Assembly: GCA_029834535.1 (NCBI GenBank)
Contig: JAQMWT010000081.1
Coordinates: 124,001-188,000, forward strand
DNA: 64,000 nucleotides
Direction: 5' to 3'
Source of the DNA: Chrysophaeum taylorii
Taxonomy: Eukaryota; Sar; Pelagophyceae; Pelagomonadales; Pelagomonadaceae
The translations under genes and the position numbers were made by a program. How positions within the stretch are numbered: position 1 is the stretch's first letter; the number at the start of each line of letters is the position of its first letter. The notes under the pieces are model-generated. The model was given only the letters and a program-made list of their open reading frames with translations, was not told where the DNA came from and did not search any database. Below, piece after piece: positions 57,902-64,000 of this stretch.

Positions 57902-60900
57902 ATGAAACCTCTTTTTTTCGACCCGCGGGAAGAAGGTTTCGTCGTCGTATCCCCGTTGGAAGTTATGGCCTCGGCTTTGAAGCGGCTCAAGTGGCAGGAA
58001 AGTGCGGCGGAAGGGCCGAAAAAGACGAAGAAGAAGAAAAGGGCGACGGAGGCGCCCCCGGACGAGGCCGAGGCGAGGCGGCGACGCGCGGCGTTTTTCG
58101 TGCCACGAGCAAAGAAGCGCCCCTCCCCGAAGAAGCTGGCGGTCGACGACCGGCTCCGCGCGGCGCCCGACGCGTCGACGGGGCGCGACCATAGCCGCAC
58201 CCTCCGGTGCGAGTGGGAGATCGCCGAAGGGCCGATCGTCAAGGTTTTGGAGGAGTCCACCCACGAGCCGCCGCCGCCGCCGAACGAGGAGCAGCTGCGG
58301 ATCGTGGAGGCGCGTCACGACTGCCCGGCGGTGGTGTTCGCGGGCGCGGGGACGGGGAAGACGCAGACGATCGTGACGCGCGTTTCGGCCCTCGTCGAGC
58401 GAGGCGTCGAGAGGCCGGAGCGGATTCTGCTGTTGACGTTCTCCGTCAAGGCGTCGCACGAGCTCCGGTGCCGCGTCGACGCCGCGTTGGGCCACCACGA
58501 AACGCGGCCCACCGTCAAAACGTTTCACGCGTTGGCGTTTGCGTGGCTGACCCAGTACCACCGAGCGCTGGGGTACGCGGCGCGTCCGACGCCGCTCACG
58601 ACGGCGTCCGGCAAGCGTCGCCTCATGCTCCGCGTGCTTCGCGAGGTGATCGTCGAGCCCAAGCGCCTCGCGCGCTGCCGCGCTATCCTTGGATTGCGCC
58701 AGGACGCGACCTGGGACGACGTCATCGAGGCCGTGCGTTCGCGCGATCCATCGGGACTCGGCGAGACGAGGGGTGCAGCGGCGCCGGCGTCGCAGCGGAC
58801 TCTCTGGGGAACCTCGCCGCCGCCGCCGCCGCCGCCGCCGCGTTGCGTCAAAAAAAAAAGCAACGAAGACGACGACCAAGGGGGGGCGAGATTTTCGGCG
58901 TACGCGAGCCTCCTCGCCGGGCACAAACCGTCGTTCCTCCTCCTCAAGGAAGATAAAGGCAGAAAGCCTACGGACGACCTGGCCAAGGCGTTCTTGACGT
59001 CGGCTACCGCGGCCGAATACGTAAAAATGATCGACGACGGCAAAAGACGCGGACACGGGCCCGAGGAGTACCTCCCCGAACAAGCGCGCGTCTGGATCGC
59101 GTTCGAGGCCGCGCTCAAGCGCGAGTGCCAGGTGACTTTCGACGTGATGCTCGAGGACTTTTTGGAATTACTGACGCGATGCGAGGCGGCCAGGCGGCGA
59201 TTCGAGGCGCGCCACGGCACGATCATGGTCGACGAATATCAGGACAACAACGCGGCGCAGTCGTCTCTGTTGTTCGCGATGCTCGGGGTGACGAGCGCGG
59301 TCGCGGTCGTCGGCGACGACGACCAGTCGATCTACGGGTTTTCGGGGGCCGACGTGGGCAACTTCGAGCGGTTTTCGCGCCGTTGCCGCGACGCGGTCGG
59401 CACGGTTTCGCGGTTCGTGCTGACTCGAAACTACCGATGTTCGAGGCGGATCCTGGCGGTCGGGTGCGCCTTTTTGGCCGGGGTCTGCGAGCGCGAGCCG
59501 AAACGCCTCGAGGCGACGCGCGGCGACGGCGCCGTCGTGCGACGCGTCGCGTGCGGCGACCAGCGCGACCAATTCGACGCGATCGTCGCCGAGATCGAGC
59601 GACTCGTGAGCGACGAGGACTTCCGGTACGCGGACTGCGCCGTGTTGTTCCGGTGTTTCAAGGCGGGCCCGCGGGGCGCGCTCCATCGACCGCTCCAGCT
59701 CGCGTTCCAGCGCGCGAGAATGCCCTACGCCGTCGTCGGCTCGGCGAGCCTCTTCGAGCGGGCTACGGCCCAGGATCTCGCGGCGTACCTCCGTCTCGCG
59801 GTCCAGAAGGACCCGGTGGCCTTCGCGCGAGTCTTCAACACGCCGCCGCGCCGCCTCTCGCCCAAGGTCCTCGAGGCGATCGAGGCCGCGAGGCTCGACG
59901 ACTCTTCTTCTTCTTCTTCTTCTTCTTTGGAGGACGCGGCCCGTCGCTTAGTCCGTTCCTCGTCGTCGTCGTTGACCAAGGCCCAACGGGCCAACCTCGA
60001 TAAGTTCCTCGAGCTCATCGACGGACTCCGGCGCATAGTATTCGCCAAAACCTTGCCCGACCTCGTCGATCACATCTGGGAGTGCGCGGGCTTTGCCGCG
60101 CGCGCGGCCCGCGCCCGCGAAAGGAAGAAGGAGGACCTCGACACTACGGAATCGTCCGACGATCCTCGTTGCTCGGAGGAGGACCAAGACGACGATGGCT
60201 CCGCGGCGATGCCGGCGCCGGCGCGCGCGGTGCGGGACGCGGCAGAGAATTATGCGGCCTCGTGGAAGCGCGATCGCGCAGCGGCAGACGAGAAAGACGA
60301 CTCGCTCTTCGCGCTCGCGGCCAAGAAAATCCGCGAAAACGTCGGCGACATCCCCGTGACCCTGTTGCCGCCGCATTTGTTGGACCTCCTCGAGACGCGC
60401 GACGGGAGGGGTCCAGGAATCATCGCGGCGTTTTTAGCGTCGCTCGCGCTCCAGACGAGCTCTGATCCGGACGACCCCGACGACTCGCCGGCCGCGCGCG
60501 CGGACAAAATAGTCATTTCCACGATCCACCGCGCCAAGGGACTCGAGTGGCGGGCGGTTTTTGTGCCCTACTTCAACGACGGCCTCTTCCCGTGCGAATA
60601 CCGCACCACCGATCATAGCCGCGGGCACTTGGCCAGACACCTTCCCGACTGTCCCAAACGCGGGTCGACGACCGAGGCACCGTGCGCGTGCGCTGCCCAG
60701 CTGGCCGCGCAGCGCCGCGCCGAACAGCGCCACTACGACGAGGAGCGCCGCCTCGCGCACGTCGTCGCCACGCGGGCGAAAGACCATCTCACTTTCTACC
60801 AACCAAAACGCTTCGCGATGCCCGCCGCATCGTCAACCCGCCATAACAACAACAACAACAACAACAACAACCTCGTCGAGCCGCTCCGCCCCTCGCGCTT

Positions 60901-60955
60901 CGAGGCCGACCTCCGACGCGTCTCCGAGTCCCTCGGCATCGTGAGCTTCGTGGGG

Positions 60956-60986
<31 letters not shown>

Positions 60987-61018
60987 TCCCTCGGCCTAGG
61001 TACGTTTGCTTAACCTAA
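57902..61018 (+). CDS. UvrD/Rep-type superfamily 1 DNA helicase, Srs2-like
   Basis: Predicted 1038 residues, one exon. Helicase motifs in order: I AGAGTGKT (about 147), Ia LTFSVKASHEL, II DEYQD (about 443), III VVGDDDQSIYGFSGAD (about 469), IV RNYRCSRRIL (about 508), V IHRAKGLEW (about 874), VI ATRAKDHL (about 956). Large insertions separate the motifs, and the ends are low complexity (poly-Asn at about 982-990, acidic run near 1020). The N-terminal 120 residues are basic, with KKTKKKKR as a possible nuclear localisation signal. It should unwind DNA 3'-5' in repair or recombination control. Met1 lies 14 bp from the LTR of the upstream transposon; Met22 is the alternative start. Confidence 0.9.
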
Positions 61019-61234
61019 AAAAAAGGGGGAGAGGTCGGGATTTTCCAACAACAACAACAATAACAACAACAACAACAACAACAACAAATCGGACCTCGTA
61101 CATTTGAATAGGCGATTCTGTATGTAGGGTCAGTAACACAGTTTTATAGAGGCTTCGCTCGTGTGATGGCAAGCAGCAGGACGGCTGGAAGAGTGCGAGG
61201 GGCTAGGAGCAGGTGGGTTCCTCGGTGACCCCGA
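61019..61234. repeat. Short intergenic gap with (CAA)n
   Basis: (CAA)n at about 61048-61086. Nothing else. Confidence 0.65.
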
Positions 61235-61782
61235 ATGGAGAACAAACCCGCACACGTCCAGCGCGCGTTGAGCGGGCGACTGGAGTATTTCAACAACGAC
61301 GACTACTACTACAACCGGGACGAACAGCAGCAGCAGCAACAGGCTGTACTCGGAGGAGTATCGAGGGAGCGGTCGTCGTTCGGAGGGATGAACGGGGGCT
61401 ATTCGTTTCAACAACAGCAACAGCAACAGCAGCGGCCGCCGCCGCAGCTCGGCGGGAGCATGCAGCACGTGGGCTCGGCGGGGTATCAGGGAGGCGACCT
61501 GTTGTCGATGCTAAACAAGGGCCCGCACCCGCAGCAACAACATCATCACCCGCAGCAGTCCGACCCGAAAGAGCTGTTGGTGTCGGGAAGCTCCGGGTCG
61601 TCGCGGGGCGCGCCCTTCGACATGTCTGACTTTCCCGCGCTGGCGAGCGGGACTCTGAGCCGCGAGCCTCCGAGCTTCGCCCAGCACGCGTACGGGGGAA
61701 GTTCGCAACCCGGCGAGACGATCGCGCTGGGCGACCGAATGCAGCAGGCCTTGTCGCAGCAGCGGTACGACCGGCAGGAGAG

Positions 61783-61818
<36 letters not shown>

Positions 61819-62785
61819 TCCGCGCGCTGGGGCTTTCGCGATCCAGTCGGTCGACTTTCCCGCGCTGCCGGGGTCGGCAATTCTCGCCGACGAGCCTCAA
61901 CAGCAGATGAAAGGGATCGTAGACGACCTCCGTAGGCCCGCAACCGAGGGGGGCTCCGAGTCTTTGCTCGCGTCGCTCAACAGCTCGGCGACTACCCGAG
62001 GCACCAAGGCCCCGTCGCCCGCGGGCGGCGACCTCCGGAGTTTGCTGAGCGACCAATCGCCGCAGCATCAACAACAACAGCAGCAACAACAACCGGGCGG
62101 CGGCGGGTTCTCGCTCGACAACGCGTCGGCGCTCGCGCGCCAGCAGTTCGGGGCGTTGGGGACCTCGAGCGCGCCGGGGGGACGCCAACAGGTCGAGCAG
62201 CAGGCGGCGCCGGGCGCGCGTCGCGACATCCAGGCTCCGAGCGTCGGAGTCGCTTCGAACGGACCGCCGCCGCAGGTCGGCGGCGGCCCGCAGGCGTCGC
62301 AGCATAAGCCAGCGAGTCCGAGCGACGCGGAGAAGCAGACCAAGTACGGCCTGCTGGGGCTGCTGGACGTGATTAGGATGACGAACGCGGACCTCAACAC
62401 GCTCGCGCTCGGGAGCGACCTCACGACGCTCGGGCTCAACCTCAACTCCTCGGAGTGCCTCTACTCGACCTTCGCGTCGCCGTGGGCCGAGGCCCCGACC
62501 TCGCGCGAGCCCCAGTTCTCGTTGCCGCTGTGCTACTACATGCAGCCGCCGCCCCTCAAGACCTCGCACCTGACCAAGTTCCAGCTCGAGACGCTCTTCT
62601 ACGTCTTCTACGCGATGCCAAAGGACGTCCTCCAGGCCTATGCGGCGCAGGAGCTCTATAATCGCGAGTGGAGTTTTCACCAGGATCTCAAGCTCTGGTT
62701 CAAGCGCGGCACCGACGGCCAATTCGTTTACTTTGACATCAACTCTTGGGAGTGTCGCGTCTTTGGCGGCGCGGCCCCGCAGCAG

Positions 62786-62816
<31 letters not shown>

Positions 62817-63037
62817 CGAGCGCCGCCGCGGCTTCTTCGGGGGGTCAACCGCCGCAGCCGCCGCAGCCGCCCGCCGCGCAACAGCAACACCAGGGAGGAG
62901 GAGGAGGAGGAGGAGGAGGAGGAGGAGGAGGAGGAGGAGTCGGCGGCAATCCTCCTAACTTTGCCGCCGGCCTTCTCCCCGAGAACGACGTCCGCGTCAA
63001 GTTCAACGCGACCGGACCCGCCGCGTCCTCCTCTTGA
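61235..63037 (+). CDS. CNOT2: CCR4-NOT complex subunit NOT2 (CNOT2)
   Basis: Predicted 600 residues. Residues about 370-510 are the NOT2/3/5 domain: YGLLGLLDVIRM, LALGSDLTTLGLNLNSSECLYSTFASPWAE, LPLCYYMQPPPLKTSHLTKFQLETLFYVFYAMPKDVLQAYAAQELYNREWSFH, WFKRGTDGQFVYFDINSWECRVF. DFPAL motifs (SDFPALASG near 130 and SVDFPALPG near 207) match CNOT2 N-terminal text. Poly-Gln, poly-Thr and poly-Gly runs are encoded by CAG/CAA, ACG and GGA microsatellites. In known systems NOT2 binds NOT1 and NOT3 in the deadenylase complex. The C-terminal 80 residues are low complexity. Confidence 0.93.
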
Positions 63038-63426
63038 CGACGTCGACGGTGGTGCGGAGACGACGGGAGGGCGGTCGAAAATATAATTTCTTCCGACGAC
63101 CGCGACGACTCACGCTCTCGTTGCTGCGAGTTGGGACGCTTAGAATCGAATCATTTGCCTCATCGCGAAGAAGACTGACTGACTGACTGACTGACTGACT
63201 GACGGACCCAAGCGCACCGACGGCCGACGGAGAGTAGTGTGAACGCTCTCTTTTCTCGCTTTTCCCGCGCCTTGGGGGAATTTGGCGCTGCACCTCCGCC
63301 GGCCGATGTGTGCTGGTGCTGGTGCTGGTGCTGGTGCTGTTTTCCCCCCTGGCACCGGCGCCCCTCCTAACTAGGTCTATTGATTGATATACACCGTAGT
63401 CCTGCCGAGAGTAGTGGCGAGGAAGC
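63038..63426. repeat. Intergenic gap with simple repeats
   Basis: (GACT)n at about 63173-63202 and (GGTGCT)n at about 63311-63340. No gene. Confidence 0.65.
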
Positions 63427-64000
63427 ATGAAGTTGCTGTTGTTCGCATGCGCGAGCGGGCTCGTCGTGCACGTCGCGATCTTACGGGGGCCCCGACCTCT
63501 GCTTGCGAGTCCCCGGGACGACGAGGAAATGGGGAGCATCCGCGAGCGCGCGCGGCAGATTCTCCTCGCCGAGAGCGGGACATCCGAGACGGGGGCGGCC
63601 GCGGGGGCGTTGACGGGCGCGATGGTCGGGGGGCTCCTAGGGGGGCCGCTCGGGTTCGTGCTGGGGTGGACGGCAGGCTCGAACATAGGCTCTGGAAGCG
63701 GAAACGCGCGCGCCAAACTCAAGAAACTCGGGGTCGAGCCCGACTTGCTCCGCCAGGCCGAGGAGATCGCGACCGAGCTCGAGTCGGCCAAGGCGGGCGT
63801 CGAGGCGGCCGAGGCGGCGCGCGACTCGTCGCGCCGCTATACCGAGACCCTGCGCCGCGACCGCGACTCGGCGCAGAAAGCCGCCGAGGATGCCGTCCGC
63901 GCGGGCGACGACGACGCCGCGCGCCGCCACCTGCAGGGAAGGATCTCGATCGACGCCCGTGCGAAGACGGCCGACCTCCACGCCTCCGAGGCCGACCAGC
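63427..64000 (+). CDS. Secreted or organelle glycine-zipper/coiled-coil protein, 3' end outside window
   Basis: The frame opens at ATG MKLLLFACASGLVVHVAIL, a likely signal peptide, and stays open to the window edge (191 codons). Residues about 60-90 form a glycine zipper (AAAGALTGAMVGGLLGGPLGFVLGWTAGSNIGSGSG). From about 105 on, the protein is a charged coiled coil (EEIATELESAKAGVEAAEAARD) that ends EDAVRAGDDDAARRHLQGRISIDARAKTADL, which resembles the AxxALxxGxExxAxxxL signature of PspA/Vipp1. That resemblance is from pattern only. Because the end is cut off, family and length are open. Confidence 0.6.
   Translation, partial: MKLLLFACASGLVVHVAILRGPRPLLASPRDDEEMGSIRERARQILLAESGTSETGAAAGALTGAMVGGLLGGPLGFVLGWTAGSNIGSGSGNARAKLKKLGVEPDLLRQAEEIATELESAKAGVEAAEAARDSSRRYTETLRRDRDSAQKAAEDAVRAGDDDAARRHLQGRISIDARAKTADLHASEADQ

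Noticed and set aside
61511..62890. 459-codon minus-strand open frame
   Set aside because: Antisense shadow of NOT2; poly-Leu comes from the CAG repeats.

Overview
The window is nuclear DNA of a flagellated eukaryote with a high-GC, compact genome, probably a unicellular alga or a related protist; I cannot fix the lineage. The reasons are a proteasome beta subunit, CCR4-NOT subunit NOT2, HID1, an ATX1 copper chaperone and two flagellar central-apparatus proteins (CFAP221/PCDP1 and a C1a-32/CFAP119-like protein), together with GT-AG introns of about 40-95 nt. Neighbouring genes are often head to head or tail to tail, with gaps from a few bases to a few hundred bases. Simple repeats (GAC, CAA, CTTT, ACTG, GTTT) fill many gaps.

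Three host blocks carry genes. Block 1 (1.7-23.5 kb): a TPR membrane protein, a DsbA/FrnE-like thiol oxidoreductase lacking its first exon, CFAP221, PSMB2, a multi-pass membrane protein, a Golgi-type sulfotransferase, a 2OG-Fe(II) oxygenase, ATX1, a PH-like/dual-specificity phosphatase fusion, a DUF3605 protein, HID1 and several orphans. Block 2 (49.2-52.9 kb): a C1a-32/CFAP119-like gene, a divergent coiled-coil gene and a four-TM protein with a lipin-like App1 phosphatase domain. Block 3 (57.9-64 kb): a UvrD/Srs2-like helicase, NOT2, and the start of a secreted glycine-zipper/coiled-coil protein that runs off the window.

From 23.5 to 49.0 kb lies a nested stack of transposons whose order can be read from boundaries and target-site duplications (TSDs). 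A Ty1/copia element (23558-49023, TSD AACCC) has its left LTR split by a Helitron-like element on the minus strand (23731-37521). That element is split by a second Helitron-like copy on the plus strand (25198-37313), which is split in turn by a Ty3/gypsy element (25358-34827, TSD CGCGG). Four copies of a roughly 360-bp SINE-like element with a (TTAG)n tail, each with its own TSD, sit in the older elements. A second copia-type element with very short LTRs (52983-57888, minus) separates blocks 2 and 3 and ends 13 bp before the helicase start codon.

The Helitron-like family carries a decayed PIF1-type helicase fragment, a minisatellite near its 3' end, and shared termini (5' TCCTWACTRCTAATCGACAG, 3' CCTGCACTTG followed by host T). 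All transposon coding regions are broken. A 21-nt motif recurs in sense orientation in both the copia and the gypsy element.
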